Positions 11,016 to 22,620 are shown, counted from the stretch's first letter. The stretch is 64,000 bases of DNA from Muscardinus avellanarius (GCA_963383645.1 OY726576.1:12132928-12196927), one strand, 5' to 3'. Made by a program: numbers and translations. The notes: a model not told the origin generated them from the sequence alone.

Positions 11016-11080
11016 GGCTGAGGGTATAGCTCAGAGGTAGAATGTCTCCAGGTTCCATCCCCAGTACCACAAAAAAGATT
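10479..11080 (+). mobile_element. Three tandem/nested B1-dID SINEs
   Basis: Copies begin at about 10479 (cccggcatggtggtacacgg), 10591 (gccgggcatgaatgcccacc) and 10750 (ccaggcagggtggtgcacgg). dID halves lie at 10870-10950 and 11015-11080, with a (GAAA)n tail between them. Confidence 0.85.
10950..11014 (+). repeat. (GAAA)n microsatellite
   Basis: About 16 gaaa units grown from the A-rich tail of the preceding SINE. Confidence 0.95.
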
Positions 11081-11104
11081 AATTAATTAAACAAGGGATA
11101 TAAT

Positions 11105-11297
11105 TTGTGTGGGGCAGTACTGGGAATGGAACCCAGGGGCCTTCTACCTCCAGGGTTCCCCCCTAGCCCTATATTTCACTTTTTATTTGGAAACAGGATC
11201 TCACTAAGTTGCTGCAGCTGGCTTCAAACCTGCGATCCTCCTGTCTCAGACTCCCAAGTGCTGGGGTGACACGCATGAGCCACCACATTCGGGTTTG
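11105..11297 (-). mobile_element. B1-dID SINE
   Basis: Minus-strand dimer (cagtactgggaatggaaccc ... ggaaacaggatctcactaag ... gagccaccacattcgggtt). Confidence 0.85.
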
Positions 11298-12236
11298 TTG
11301 TTTTTTTTTTTAACAAATACCCTGGATCCCAGATTAGAGTCTTGTCTCACTGATTGGCCTGGGGGGTTAAGAGGAAGCGCTCGCGGCATCTCAAAGGGAT
11401 ATAAGCAGAGCGGTGGGGTGGGCAGGTGTCCCAGGGCCTCATGGCCGCTGCAGCTACTCTGCTTCATGGGAGCAGGAAGGGCAGCGGAGCAGCTGCCCAG
11501 CCCTGGGCCTGGCCGCAGGAAAGCTGCTACTGCACCTGCAGGCACTGGGCGCCACCTGGTAACGCAGCGCAGGCGTGTTCCCTGGACAGCCACTGCACAG
11601 CCTCGCCTGCCTTCGCACACCCGACTGAAATGATGGAGACCCGGGAGGTTTTGTGGACTGTCACCCTGGGATTCCACCCACTGGTTGCTTGGAAAATGCG
11701 CCTAAGACTCAGGTCTCTTGCCACGAATATGAACAGAGATATGGAAGCTGGGCATAAGCTGAGGACAGGGACGTGTGTCCATGCAATAAGTTAGACCGTG
11801 GGCGTTGGGACGCGAGTGGATGCAGTGGAGCCATGTGCTGAGAAAATCAAAAGGTGAAGACGCGAAAGGAGGAGCGGGGCTGAGGCACGATCAGGAAGAG
11901 TGCGTGCTCGCCCAGCTCCAAAGGGTGCAGGCCAGGCTGCGACCCTCACGGAGGGTGGCCGTGGGAAAGGGCCATAGGCAAGCCACAGCCAGCGGGGCTG
12001 AGCTAGGAGTCCTTCACACAGGTAGCCGAAGCCTGGGGCCCATTCTTAGAACCCAGCTCTCGTGGGCGTCCCTGCTGTCTCCCAAAGCTGAGGCCCCCTC
12101 CCCACACCCGCGGCTCTTCCAAGGACTAGAGCACAACACTGACCCCAGCCTTGAAGGTGAGGCCTTGCCACCCACCTGCCTGGGTCCTGCCTGCCACCTG
12201 CTGGCCATGTGTGCCTGTGTTTACTCAGAATTGAAA
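11298..12236. other. GC-rich single-copy-looking DNA
   Basis: About 940 bp without recognised repeats. Several short ORFs (122-176 codons) on either strand have no recognisable domain and conflicting frames. I assign no gene. Confidence 0.4.
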
Positions 12237-12276
12237 GGGCATTCTACCTCCAAGCTACACACCCATATTTTTTATT

Positions 12277-12315
<39 letters not shown>

Positions 12316-12650
12316 TTTTGCGGGCCTGTGGATGAAACCCAGGGGCATTCGACTTCCGAGCTACGCTATTTTTTTTTCTTTATTTTGAAACAGGGTATCA
12401 CTAAGTTGCGAAGGTCGTAAGTAGCTGAGGCTGTCCACGATTCAAGATCCTCGAGTTTCAGCCTCCAGAATGCTTGGATTACAAGCGTGCGCCCCCAAGC
12501 CCAGTGATTTTTTTTTTTTTTTTTTGAAAACAGGGTCTCCGTTGCTAAGAGCCTGGCTGGGCTGCCAAGGCCACCTCTGAACCCACAGCCCCCCTGTGTC
12601 AGCCTCCCAGGTACTGGTTTACAGGCGTGTGTCACCATGCCCAGCTGTGT
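12237..12650 (-). mobile_element. Nested B1-dID SINEs with (TTTA)n tail
   Basis: An outer minus-strand copy (12237-12267 and 12507-12650) is interrupted by an inner copy at about 12268-12506. The inner copy's tail is a (TTTA)n run and its dID box reads gcgggcctgtggatgaaacc. Confidence 0.8.
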
Positions 12651-12779
12651 CTGGCTCGAGACTGAGATGTTGACAACTGCGATGATCTGGCTGCATTACA
12701 ATAGTCTTATTCCATACAGTGGCTGGGAGAGCCAGGAACGAGGCTCGTGCTTAGACCCCCTTCTGCCACCTCTGCTAGT

Positions 12780-13028
12780 TCTTTCTTTTTGTGCTAGGGA
12801 TGGAACCCAGGGGCACTATACCTCTGAGCTACACTCCCAGCCCAATTTTTGTTCTTTATTTGGAAACAGGGTCTCACTAAGTGGCAGAAAGCCTCACTGA
12901 GTAGCTGAGGCTGGCCAGAACCTGCGATCCTCCTGCCTCAGTCTCCCATGTACTAAGATTACAAGCGTGCGCCACCATGTTCGGCCCTATTCTTTACTTT
13001 TTTGAAACAGGGTCTCACTAAGTTGCAG
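12780..13028 (-). mobile_element. B1-dID SINE plus second truncated copy
   Basis: A complete minus-strand dimer at 12780-12985 is followed by a stub (ttttgaaacagggtctcact) that stops at 13028. Confidence 0.8.
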
Positions 13029-13511
13029 AGGGCCAAGATGGTGGCAAGAGTCAGCTGAAGGGCTGCAGGGAAGAAAATCCATACTGCAACTACCCAGGAG
13101 CGGCAGGATTGGAGGGAAAGGGGGCCCCGCGTGTCAACAGGAAATGAAAAACCCAGGCCTTCATCAACTCTGAGAAACCAGAGATGGAAAATGGTCAGCT
13201 TACCCAGCGCGGGCTGCCAGCAGCGAGCTTCGCAGAGCTTGGGCCAGACACCTCACAGTCTGCACTCGGTCACGACCAGGTGACCAGGGACGGCCTTCCT
13301 AATTCCCTCTGGTAGATAAGCTCACAAACGTAGCTCTGGAATGTTGGCAACAATTAATATTTCCATGCTATGTACATGAAGTTCCCTTTGTGGCAGATAA
13401 GCCTGAGCATATTTATTTCTACTTAGGATTAATTATTAGAGATATCATTAAACAGGATGACTGGCCTTCATTTGATTCTAATGTCTTGCTCCAATAATGG
13501 CTGAAAAATAC

Positions 13512-13512
<1 letters not shown>
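13029..13512. other. Unassigned DNA, start resembles an L1 5'UTR
   Basis: It opens with gccaagatggtggcaagagt, which resembles the YY1-bearing 5' end of mammalian L1 elements. It then runs into unrecognised sequence ending near aatggctgaaaaata. No ORF. The L1 assignment is weak; single-copy DNA is the alternative. Confidence 0.3.
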
Positions 13513-13544
<32 letters not shown>

Positions 13545-13765
13545 GTTAGTTACTGGGGATTGAACCCGTGGCATTATACTTCGGAGATACACCCCCAGTC
13601 CTATTTTTTGTTTTGTTTTGTTTTTGTTTTGAAACAGGGTCTTGCTAGATTGCCGAGAGTCTTGCTAAATTGTTAAGGCTGCCCTCAAACAAGGGATCTT
13701 CCTGTCTCAGCCTCCCAAGAAATGGGATTATGGGTATGTGCCACCATGCCTATGCAAGACAGCAT
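13513..13765 (-). mobile_element. B1-dID SINE with (TG)n tail
   Basis: A (TG)n run at 13513-13543 is followed by gttactggggattgaacccg, the linker and a degenerate B1 end. Confidence 0.82.
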
Positions 13766-13808
13766 TTTTACTTAGTTCTGGGAAACCTATGCATAATCTG
13801 GTCCTTTT

Positions 13809-14049
13809 ATTTTTTTATTTTTTATTATTATTATTATTTTTTTTTTTTTGGTGGGACTGGGGATTGAACCCAGAGGCATTCAACCTCAGAGCTACTCCCC
13901 CAGTCCTATTTTTTATTCTTTATTTTTAAACAGGATCTCACTAAATTGTGGAGGGCCTAAGTAGCTGAGGCTGTCCATGAACCTGCAATCCTCCTGTCTC
14001 AGCCTCCCAAGTACTGGGATTCCAAGTGTGCGCCACCACGCCGGGCTTG
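13809..14049 (-). mobile_element. B1-dID SINE
   Basis: Minus-strand dimer with an ATT-rich tail, ggtgggactggggattgaac and gcgccaccacgccgggctt. Confidence 0.87.
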
Positions 14050-14267
14050 GTCCTTTTTTTTAAAATTAACAAATGTTACATACTTGTTATTCTTGTGAAT
14101 ACCAAGTAGCATGATACATAATAGAACTATGTGCACAGCAAAGTTAAAATTGTTTTAAGTATTTAAATCTGAATAAAATAGTCAAAATAAAATACTCAAA
14201 AACTTGTTATTATTCCCTAACCCCAAATGAGTTGTTTGCTCTATCAAGCTAATAAAACAAGCCTGAG

Positions 14268-14698
14268 GCCAGGCGTGGTGGCGCACGCTTGTGATCCCAG
14301 CATTCGGGAGGCTGAGACCGGAGGATCGTGGTTCACGGACAGCCTCAGCTACTTAGTGAGGCCCTCTGCAACTCAGTGAGACCCTGTTTCAAAATAAAGA
14401 ATAAAAAATAGGGTAGGGGGTATAGCTCGGAGGTCACATGCCCCAGGGTTCCATCGCCAGACCCACTAAATAAATAAATAAATAAATAAATAAAAGCCGG
14501 GCGTGGTGGCGCACGCTTGTAATCCCCGCGCTTGGGAGGCAGAGACAGGAGGATCGCGCAGGTTCGAAGCCAGCCTCGCTGGCTTAAGAGAGCCTGTTTC
14601 CAAATTTAAAAAAAAAAAAAAAAATGTCAAAAATAGGTCTGGGAGTGTAGCCTGGAGGTAGAAGGGCTTCCAGGAACCCCAGTACCACCAAAAAATAA

Positions 14699-14733
<35 letters not shown>

Positions 14734-14734
14734 A
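14268..14734 (+). mobile_element. Two abutting young B1-dID SINEs
   Basis: 14268-14492 is of the 'gcattcggga' subfamily (dID ending ccagacccac). 14493-14734 is of the 'gggcttccaggaacccc' subfamily. The pair is flanked by aataaaacaagcctga on both sides (start about 14252, and 14731), so they share one TSD. The second copy landed in the tail of the first. Confidence 0.88.
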
Positions 14735-14835
14735 ACAAGCCTGAATTTTCCAGTAGTTTCTTGTCTTAGTGGTATCATTCCTCTGGTCATTTCTAAGGTT
14801 AGAAATTATTTTTCCCATAAATATGTCATTTAAGC

Positions 14836-15230
14836 GAGGCCTGGTGGTGCACACCTGTGATCCTACCTCGTACTTGGGAAGCTGAGACAAGAAGACTGCA
14901 GGCGAAACCCTCCGCAACTTAGGGAGATGCTGTTTCACTTTTATTTTTTTGTACTGAGGATGGAACCCAGGGACATTCTACCTCTGAACTACACCCGCAG
15001 CCCTTTTTATTTTTCGTTTTGAAACAAAGTCTTGCTAAATGGCTGAGGCTGTCCTCAAACCTGACACCCTCACGTCTCAGCCTCCCAAGTAGTGAGATCA
15101 CAGGCACGGGCGTGCGCCACCCCGCCCAGCTGGAGATGCTGTTCCAAACTAAACATAAAATACACCTGGGGGGGGGGTAGCTCAGAGGTAGAATATTCCT
15201 GGGTTCAATTCCTAGTGCCAAAAATTAATT
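14836..15230. mobile_element. Plus-strand B1-dID SINE interrupted by a minus-strand copy
   Basis: The outer plus-strand halves are 14836-14937 and 15131-15230. The inner minus-strand copy occupies about 14938-15130. The duplicated ggagatgctgtt on both sides marks the inner insertion. Confidence 0.85.
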
Positions 15231-15272
15231 GATTAATTAAAAGATTCCAGCGTCTAGAGCTACAGAGAAATG

Positions 15273-15357
15273 TCAGGCATGGTGACACACACTTGTAATC
15301 CTAGTATTTGGGAGGATGCGACAGGAGGGTTGCAGGTTCGAGGCCAGCCTCAGACAC
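15273..15357 (+). mobile_element. B1-dID SINE, 3'-truncated
   Basis: Only the B1 half is present (caggcatggtgacacacact ... ggccagcctcagacaca). Confidence 0.7.
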
Positions 15358-15946
15358 AGAGATGCAGAGAACATTATCATATGCTGATACTCCCTTGGGT
15401 TGCACTGTGAGAGTCACACAGGATGGCGATTGCTCATGCCTGGCTGAGCAGGGCTGGCGTGGGGCAGGAGCAGGGCGGACAGCGCGGAATGCTCCTACCT
15501 GGGAAGGTCAGCTTGCAGGTGGTGGGGAGTGAAGTGTGAGATGGGTGGTGGTGGGACCCCAGGGAGGCCCCTGCCCACAGGCCTCCATGACCCGCCCTGG
15601 ATTCCTGAAACCTCGCAGTTTTTCTAGGTACTCCAACAACCCGCTGCCTTGTGCCAAAGCCAGTGCTTGGCGGTGCACTCGGGCATTTCTATTTTATTCT
15701 TCGTAAGTTCCTTTTTTTTCTCTCTCTGAGAAATCTTAGTCGGGGACAAATGAACCCACTGCCACCTAGCATGAGAGAGGAGGACAGACAGAGGAACTGG
15801 GACTCCAAAGGGCGTGGGCAGAGAGGCACGCCTGTTTGTGAGGGGCACATGGCATTAGTTTTCTATCTCAAAAGAAATGGTACAGAGTTTATGCCATGGT
15901 GGAATAGTTTATGGCTCTCTTTGTGCATGTTAAAATAGCTGACATA
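15358..15946. other. Single-copy-looking DNA
   Basis: No repeat or gene recognised in about 590 bp. Short unsupported ORFs only. Confidence 0.4.
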
Positions 15947-16062
15947 GCTGGGCGTGGTGGCACATGCCTGCAATCCTAGTACTCGAGTGGCTGAGACAGG
16001 AGAATCGCAAGTTTGAAAACAGCCTCAGAATTTAGCAACCTAGGAAGAAATTGTTTCAAAAC

Positions 16063-16109
<47 letters not shown>

Positions 16110-16565
16110 TCTGGAGAAGCTGGGTTTGGTAGTGCATGCTTGTAATCCCAGTATTTGAGAAGCTGAGACAGGAGGATCACTCAGGTTTGAAGCCTGCCTC
16201 AGCTACTCAGTAAGGCTCTCAGCAACCTAGTGAGACCCTGTTTCCAAATAAAATATTAAAATAATAGGTCTAGGAGTGTAGCCTGGAGGTAGAAAGCCCC
16301 TGGGTTCCATCCCCAGGACCACACACACACACACACACAAAAAAAAAAAAAAAACGCTGAAGGCAAAAATACCTCTGGGTTCAATTATGGTACAGAGATA
16401 GATAAAGAGATAGATAGATGGATGGATGGATGGATGGATGGATGGATGGATGGATGGATGGATGGGAGAGAGAAGAGATTGAGAGTTTGATAGACTGTTT
16501 GGGGGTGCAGCTTGGAGGTAGAACACCTCTGAGTTCAATCCCAAGCACCGCAAAAAGAAATAAAT
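15947..16565 (+). mobile_element. B1-dID SINE cluster with microsatellites
   Basis: Copies start at 15947 and 16118. dID pieces lie at 16253-16320, 16356-16395 and 16499-16565. A (TA)n run (16064-16107), (CA)n (16320-16340) and (GATA/GATG)n (16396-16465) have grown in tails and linkers. Confidence 0.8.
16396..16465 (+). repeat. (GATA)n/(GATG)n microsatellite
   Basis: A few gata units are followed by about 13 gatg units, seeded in a SINE tail. Confidence 0.95.
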
Positions 16566-16799
16566 CAATGAAATCAAATGCCTAACAGCTCTGCTACATA
16601 TCCCTAGCGGCCACCTGCTCTGACGTTCCTTCTGGGAAGCAGAGGAAGCCCGGCAGTCTCTTCCTCCATGGATCAACTAGGAGGCTCAATTCAGTCTCCA
16701 CCTAATCTGATGCTCTGTATGACTCTCTCCTTTTACAGGCAATATCCTGGGGTCCTTCACACCAGCCTTACACTATCTAAGGGTGTTGAGAAGAGACAT

Positions 16800-17008
16800 T
16801 TTGTGTTTGTGTGTGGTGCTGGGGATTGAACTCAGATGCATTCTATGCGCTATACCCCCCAGCCCCATTTTATTTCTTATTTGGAAACAGGGTCGTACTA
16901 AGTTGATGAGGGTCTCACTACTTGCGGAGACTGTCCTTGAACCTGAAATCCTCCTGTCTCAGCCCCCAAAGTAGTGGGACTGCAAGCATATGCCACCATG
17001 CCAACTTC
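16800..17008 (-). mobile_element. B1-dID SINE
   Basis: Minus-strand dimer (gtggtgctggggattgaact ... ggaaacagggtcgtactaag ... tatgccaccatgccaact). Confidence 0.83.
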
Positions 17009-17462
17009 AGCCCTAAGTCCCTGCAGGCTTATCTGCTAATGATATAAGAACCATAGCCGTCAACATCCAAGTATTTGCTGAGTACCTGCTATCCTGGAAT
17101 TGCTTTTGTCATGGGAGGAGACAAATACGGTAATAATCAAATATACAGGGCGCCAAAGGTGGCACGTGTCATGGAGGAGGGTCCGCAGGTATGAGGGAGT
17201 GATCTCAGATGCTGGGGTCGGCTTCCCCAGAAGCATGCAGGGCGAAGGGCCAGGCTCAGTGCAGAGAAAGCCAGCAAGGCTGGAGGGGCGGAGAATGGTA
17301 GGAGACCAGTCCTGGACTGGGGCAGGATGTTCAGCCCAGGATGTTCAGCCCAAAGATCACCAGCCCCAGGGCAAGGACTTTGGCTTATGCTGAGTCAGGG
17401 AAGAAGCCCAGGGGGGTTGTACTGAGGACTAACCAGATCTGATTTCGATTTTAAAAGGATCT
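17009..17462. other. Single-copy-looking DNA, possible MIR/L3-type relic
   Basis: The stretch at 17070-17150 (agtatttgctgagtacctgc ... gagacaaatacggtaataat) resembles ancient MIR3/L3-type repeats. The remainder is unassigned. No supported gene. Confidence 0.3.
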
Positions 17463-17911
17463 TTTGCTGGGAGTGGTGGCGCACGCTTGTAATCCCAGTA
17501 CTTGGGAGGCTGAGACAGGAGGATGGCAGGTTCGCAGCCAGCCTCAGCTATTTAGTGAGGCCCTTCGCAACTTAGTGAGACACTGTTTCAAGATAAAAAA
17601 TAAAATAGGTACAAAAAAAAAAGATCTTTCAAGCCAGGAGTAGCAGTATATACCTGTGATTCCAGTACTTGAAGCCCAGTACTTGGGAGGCTCAGACTGA
17701 GACTGAGAAGGATCTCAAGTTCAAGGTCAGCCTCAGCAACTTAGAAAGACCCTGTTTCAAAATGAAAAATTAAGAGAGCTGGGTGTGTGACTTGATGTTA
17801 GAATGCCCCTGGGTTCAATACCCAGTTCTGTAAAAGAAAATAATAAAATAAGATAAAATAAGATAAAATAAAATGGTAGCTCGCAGGTAGAATGCCCCTG
17901 GGTTGAATCCC

Positions 17912-17957
<46 letters not shown>

Positions 17958-17960
17958 GAG
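17463..17960 (+). mobile_element. B1-dID SINE cluster, (CA)n tail
   Basis: Copies at 17466-17622 and 17633-17836, plus a dID unit at 17875-17925 whose tail is (CA)n to about 17955. Confidence 0.83.
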
Positions 17961-18073
17961 GTGGAAAAGCTAGTTAGATGACTGTAATAGCAATCCATAA
18001 GACAGACAACACAGCTTGGACCAGCATAGTGTAAGCAGAGGGCAAAGACTGTTTAGATTCTAGACTGATTCTA

Positions 18074-18076
<3 letters not shown>

Positions 18077-18120
<44 letters not shown>

Positions 18121-18318
18121 TACTTGGGGGTAGAACCCAGGGGCTTTTCTACCTCCCAGCTATACCCCCAGAACTATTTTATATTTTATTTGGAAATAGG
18201 GTCTCACTAAGTTGCTGAGAGCCTCACTCAGTAGCTGAGGCTGGTTTTGAACCTGTGTGATCCTCCTGTCTCAGCCTCCCAAGCATGGGATTACAAGCAT
18301 GCGCCACCACGCCCAGCT
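18077..18318 (-). mobile_element. B1-dID SINE with (TG)n tail and clear TSD
   Basis: (TG)n at 18077-18118 is followed by ggtacttgggggtagaaccc and a B1 end at 18317. agactgattctattt flanks both ends (about 18062-18076 and 18319-18333). Confidence 0.9.
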
Positions 18319-18333
18319 AGACTGATTCTATTT

Positions 18334-18715
18334 ATTTCCTTTTTTTCCAAGCTATACCCCCAGTCCAATTTTTTATTCTTTATTTCAAAACAGGGTCTCA
18401 CTGAGTTGCAAAGGGCCTCACTAAGTAGCTGAGGCTGCCTGTGAACCATGATCCTATGGTCTCAGCCTCCCAAATGCTGGAATTACAAGCGTGCGCCACC
18501 ACGCCCGGCTTCTATTTATTCATTTATTTACTTACTTATTTGGCACTGGGCATTGAACCCAGGGGAGTTCTACCTCTGAGCTACAATCCCAGCCTTTGTT
18601 ATTTTTTATTTTTCAAACAAGTTCTCACTAAGTCACTGCGTCTGGCTTCAAATCTGTGATTCTCCAGTCTTAGCCTCTCTTAGACTGCAGGTGTGTACCA
18701 CCAAGTCTAGCTCTG
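18334..18715 (-). mobile_element. Two B1-dID SINEs
   Basis: A copy with a shortened dID end (18334-18510) precedes an older copy (18512-18715, tttggcactgggcattgaac). Confidence 0.83.
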
Positions 18716-18790
18716 GATTCTAGATTTACTGTAATGGTACACTTACAGGATTTGCTAAGGAACTGAATGCGAAGTTTAAGAGAAAAAATG

Positions 18791-19010
18791 AAAGCCAAGC
18801 ATGAAGGCGCAGGCCTGAGATCGCCGCCCTGGGACTGAGACGGGAGGATCGCAGTTCACGGCCACACTTCGCACCCCAGTGAGCCTCACAGCAACTCAGC
18901 AAGATTCTGTCCAAATAAAAGCTAAAATGAGGCTAGACGTGTAACGTGGAGGTAGAATGCCTCTGGGCTCAATCCCCAGGACCACAAAAAAGGAGAGAAA
19001 AGAAGAAAGA
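18791..19010 (+). mobile_element. B1-dID SINE, diverged
   Basis: gccaagcatgaaggcgcagg ... ccccaggaccacaaaaaagg. Confidence 0.78.
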
Positions 19011-19059
19011 AGTTGACAGTAACTGCTTGGGCTTTTGCTAAGTGAATACAAGGATGGAA

Positions 19060-19060
<1 letters not shown>

Positions 19061-19116
<56 letters not shown>

Positions 19117-19335
19117 GGAAGGGGGTACTGGAGGTGGAACCCAGAGGCTTTCTACCTCCGGGCTATACTCCCAGACTTATTTTATACTTTATTTGGACAC
19201 AGGGTCTCATTAAATTGCTGACAGCCTCACTAAGTAGCTGAGGCTGGCTTTGAACCTGTGCAATCCTCCTGTCTCAGCCTCCCAAGCGCAGGGATTTCAA
19301 GCGTGCGTAACTACTCCCAGCTGATTTTATTTATT

Positions 19336-19370
<35 letters not shown>

Positions 19371-19690
19371 TTCTGTGGTACTAGGGGTGGAATCCACAGG
19401 CTTTCTACCTCTGGGCTATACTCCCAGACCTATTTTATATTTTATTTGGGCACAGGGTCTCACTAAGTTGCCGAGAGCCTCACTCAGTAGCTGAGGCTGG
19501 CTTTGAACCTGTGCGATCCTCCTGTCTCAGCCTCCCAGGCGCCGGGATTACAAGCATGCGCCACCACACCCAGATTCTGATTTTATTTTGAAACAGGGTC
19601 TATCTAAATTGCTTAGGTCTTGAACCTTTGATCCTCCTGTCTCAGCCTCCCAAGTACTGAGATTACAAGGGGGTGCCACCACGCCAAGAT
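19061..19690 (-). mobile_element. Three consecutive B1-dID SINEs
   Basis: (TG)n 19061-19113 plus a copy to 19322, a copy with a (TTTA)n tail at 19323-19575, and a shortened copy at 19576-19690. Confidence 0.86.
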
Positions 19691-20230
19691 ACGGATTAGG
19701 TTTAGAACAGACCAGGTTTAATTGAGCACAACTAGCTGATGTCATCAAGCACACAGATGGTCTAAATGTCAAGCTGCAGGTCCAAGCTGGAGATAGAAAC
19801 TTGGAACTGAGCAAGGCACGAGGGCATCTGAGGCCCTGGGACTGGCTGAAGCCGCTCCCTGATAACAAGAGCAGAGACTGGAGGACTCAGCACGGGCTTC
19901 CCTCACATTAAAGGCTGGAGACATAAGAGGAGGAGCCAGCCATGGAGACAGAAAAAAAGCAGGAAAGGAAGATGAGGGCCACCACAGGGACCCTCCCAAG
20001 GACTGGAGAAGAAAGGATGTAAGAAGGAACAAGTGACTCTTTATGCCGCTCTTAGATCTAGGAAGCGGATCCTGAGAAGTGGCCACTGGGTTTAAGTGTG
20101 GAGGCCACTGGAGACCTTCCCAAGGGCTATTTCCATGGAGTAAATGGGGACAGAAGCCAGGCTGTGGGGGGACTTGGGAGAGAGGGATTGGAAGCTCCAG
20201 ACACTGATGCCATCATTTGAAAGTCTATGG
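19691..20230. other. Single-copy-looking DNA
   Basis: About 540 bp with no repeat or gene recognised. Confidence 0.4.
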
Positions 20231-20480
20231 ATGCCAGGAGTGGTGGTGCACGCTTGTAATCCCAGTATTTGGGAGGCTGAGACAGAGAATTTGGGTTCGC
20301 GGCCAGCCTCAGCTACTTAGTGAGGCCCTCTGCAACTTAGGGAGACCCTAAAGTTTTATTTAAAGAATAAAAAATTGGGCTGGGGATGTAGCTCAGAGGT
20401 AAATGACCCTGGGTTCAATTCGAAGAAGAAGAGGAGGAGGAGGAGGAGGAGGAGGAGGAGGAGGAGGGAGGAGGAGGAGA
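20231..20480 (+). mobile_element. B1-dID SINE with (GAG)n tail
   Basis: A dimer (tgccaggagtggtggtgcac ... tgaccctgggttcaattc) ends in a (GAG)n run at 20423-20480. Confidence 0.85.
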
Positions 20481-20585
20481 TCCAAACTCTAGCAGGATAT
20501 ATTTGCCATTATCTTCAAATATTCTATTTTTTTTTAAAAAAAAAGCACTTCTTTTTTTTTTAGTATTGGGATTGAACCCACCCAC

Positions 20586-20735
20586 CAGGACCTAAAAGGA
20601 ATGGGTCGACCTCAGCATGGACTAGAACCTCTAAAACTTCTAAACCCATAAGCTCAAAGCAACCTTTTCTCCTTCTACATTGACTATCTCAGGTATTTGT
20701 CCTATGGCAACAGAAAGCTGACTGAAACACATGTC
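20586..20735 (+). mobile_element. MaLR-type LTR relic (3' part)
   Basis: agctcaaagcaaccttttct ... gactatctcaggtatttgtc ... caacagaaagctgactgaaa resembles the 3' end of mammalian MaLR LTRs (MST/MLT1/ORR1 type). It has no termini or TSD. Confidence 0.45.
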
Positions 20736-20789
20736 CTTGCCCCACACATGGCTGAATCCCTCATTAAAGTATCCAGTGAGTCTCTCCCC

Positions 20790-20997
20790 AACACCCCTTA
20801 GGTATTAGAGATTGATCTCAGAGGTATTCTACCTCCTAGTTACACCTCCAACCCAATTTTATTTCTTATTTGGAAACAGGGTCTTACTTAGTTGTGGAGA
20901 GCTTACTAAATTACCGAAGCTGGTTTCAAAGCTGCGATCCTCTTGTCTCTGCTTCCCAAGTACTAGGATTACAAGCACATACCACCACACCCAGCTA
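20790..20997 (-). mobile_element. B1-dID SINE, diverged
   Basis: Minus-strand dimer (gagattgatctcagaggtat ... ccaccacacccagct). Confidence 0.8.
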
Positions 20998-21102
20998 TGA
21001 GCGCTCTTCTAAAGTATTTAATATTTAAGAAATATTTGAATTTCTTAACAAAAACAACCACAAAAACAAGAGTCTGAATACCCATATGCCATGATAAGTA
21101 CT

Positions 21103-21378
21103 TTTTTTTTGGCACTGGGGATTGAACCAGGGGCATTCTACCTCTGAGTTACACTCCCACCCCTATTTTATTTTTTATTTTAAAACAGGGTCTCAGCCGG
21201 GTGTGGTGGCGCATGCTTGTAATCCCTGAGCTTGGGAGGCTGAGACAGGAGGATTGTGCAGGTTCGAAGCCAGCCTCAGCTGGTTTAAGAGACCCTGTCT
21301 CCAAATAAAATATAAAATAGGTCTGGGATTATAGCCCGGAGGTAGAAGGCCCCTGGGTTCCATTCCCAGTACCAAAAA

Positions 21379-21433
<55 letters not shown>

Positions 21434-21825
21434 AATAAAATAAAACAGGGTCTCAGGAGCCGGGCGTGGCGGCACACACTTGTAATCTCCGCGCTTGGGA
21501 GGCAGAGACAGGAGGATCGTGCAGGTTTGAAGCTAGCCGCGCTGGCTTAAGAGACCCTGTTTCCAAAAATAAAAAAGTATAAAAAATAGGTCTGGGAGTT
21601 TAGCCCAGAGGTAGAAGGGCTTCCAGTACCACTAAATAAGTAAGTAAATAAATAAACAAACAAACAAACAAGCAAACAAACAGGGTCTCAGTAAATTGCT
21701 GAGGAATTCACTAAGTTGCTGAGGCTAGCCTCAAACCTGCAATCCTCTGGTCTCTTTCTCCCAAGTACGAAAATCACAGTCTTGCACTACCACGGGCTGG
21801 TGTGTGCTACCACGTACTGAATTAC
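21103..21825. mobile_element. Old B1-dID SINE with two plus-strand SINEs inserted at the same site
   Basis: The outer minus-strand copy is at 21103-21195 and 21690-21825. A plus-strand copy at about 21196-21441 and another at about 21457-21680 both landed at the linker motif. aacagggtctca therefore appears three times (21184-21195, 21444-21455, 21679-21690). Confidence 0.9.
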
Positions 21826-21828
21826 ACC

Positions 21829-22058
21829 TTATTTTTATTTTTTTATATTTTGTGAGGGGGCACTGGGGGCTGAACCCAGGGGGTAACTTTCCACCTCTAA
21901 CATATACCCCTAGCCCTATTTTGTCATTTATTCTGAAACAGGGTCTCACTAAGTTGCCAGAGCCTCCCTAAGTTGCTGAAGCTGGCTTTGAACCCAAGAT
22001 TCTCCTGTCTCAGACTCTCAAGTGCTGGGATTATAGGTGTGCACCACCACACCCGGCT
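21829..22058 (-). mobile_element. B1-dID SINE
   Basis: Minus-strand dimer (gggcactgggggctgaaccc ... gtgcaccaccacacccggct). Confidence 0.85.
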
Positions 22059-22065
22059 CTGATTA

Positions 22066-22180
22066 CGGTTTTAAAGATGACTCGGGAGCTCAGAAGGATT
22101 AAGAAAAATGTCCCAAGTCACACAGCAGCGAGTTGCAGAGCTGAACTTTGAGTGAGTCCAGGTCTATGGACCTCCAGACT
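22066..22180 (+). mobile_element. MIR SINE relic
   Basis: The conserved MIR core and 3' side are recognisable (gaaggattaagaaaaatgtc, ccaagtcacacagcagcgag, ttgcagagctgaactttgag). Confidence 0.7.
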
Positions 22181-22261
22181 GGGTAATGAATGGGAAAGAG
22201 ATGGGCCTTACACTGGGCTTGATAGTATACATTGTGGCGACTCAGTCAGAGGAATTTGCAG

Positions 22262-22279
22262 AGGAGTTGTTATTTATTT

Positions 22280-22334
<55 letters not shown>

Positions 22335-22542
22335 GGGATGGAACCCAGGGACATTTGACCTCCAAGATACACCCCCTGCCCTATTTTTTTTTATTCTTTT
22401 TATTTTGAAACCAGGTCTCACTGAGTTGCAGAGAGCCTCACTAAGTAGCTGAGGCTGTCCCCAAACCGCGATCCCCCTGTCTCAGCCTCCCGAATGCTGG
22501 GATCACAAGTGTGTGCCACCACGCCCGGCAGGAGTTGTTATT
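22262..22542 (-). mobile_element. B1-dID SINE with (TG)n tail and TSD
   Basis: aggagttgttat flanks both sides. (TG)n at 22285-22332 is followed by a minus-strand dimer ending ccaccacgcccggc. Confidence 0.9.
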
Positions 22543-22547
22543 CAAAT

Positions 22548-22620
22548 CCAGAGCAGCTGGGAGTGGAGCATTCTCCAGGCTGTGGGTTCAGTCCCTGGAC
22601 ACACACACACACACACACAA
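22548..22620 (+). mobile_element. ID/dID-like fragment with (CA)n
   Basis: gctgggagtggagcattctc ... ggttcagtccctggacacac resembles a tRNA-derived ID unit. Degenerate. Confidence 0.5.

Noticed and set aside
11805..12335. 176-codon plus-strand ORF
   Set aside because: Runs from single-copy DNA into a SINE (TTTA)n tail, with no domain and no splice logic.
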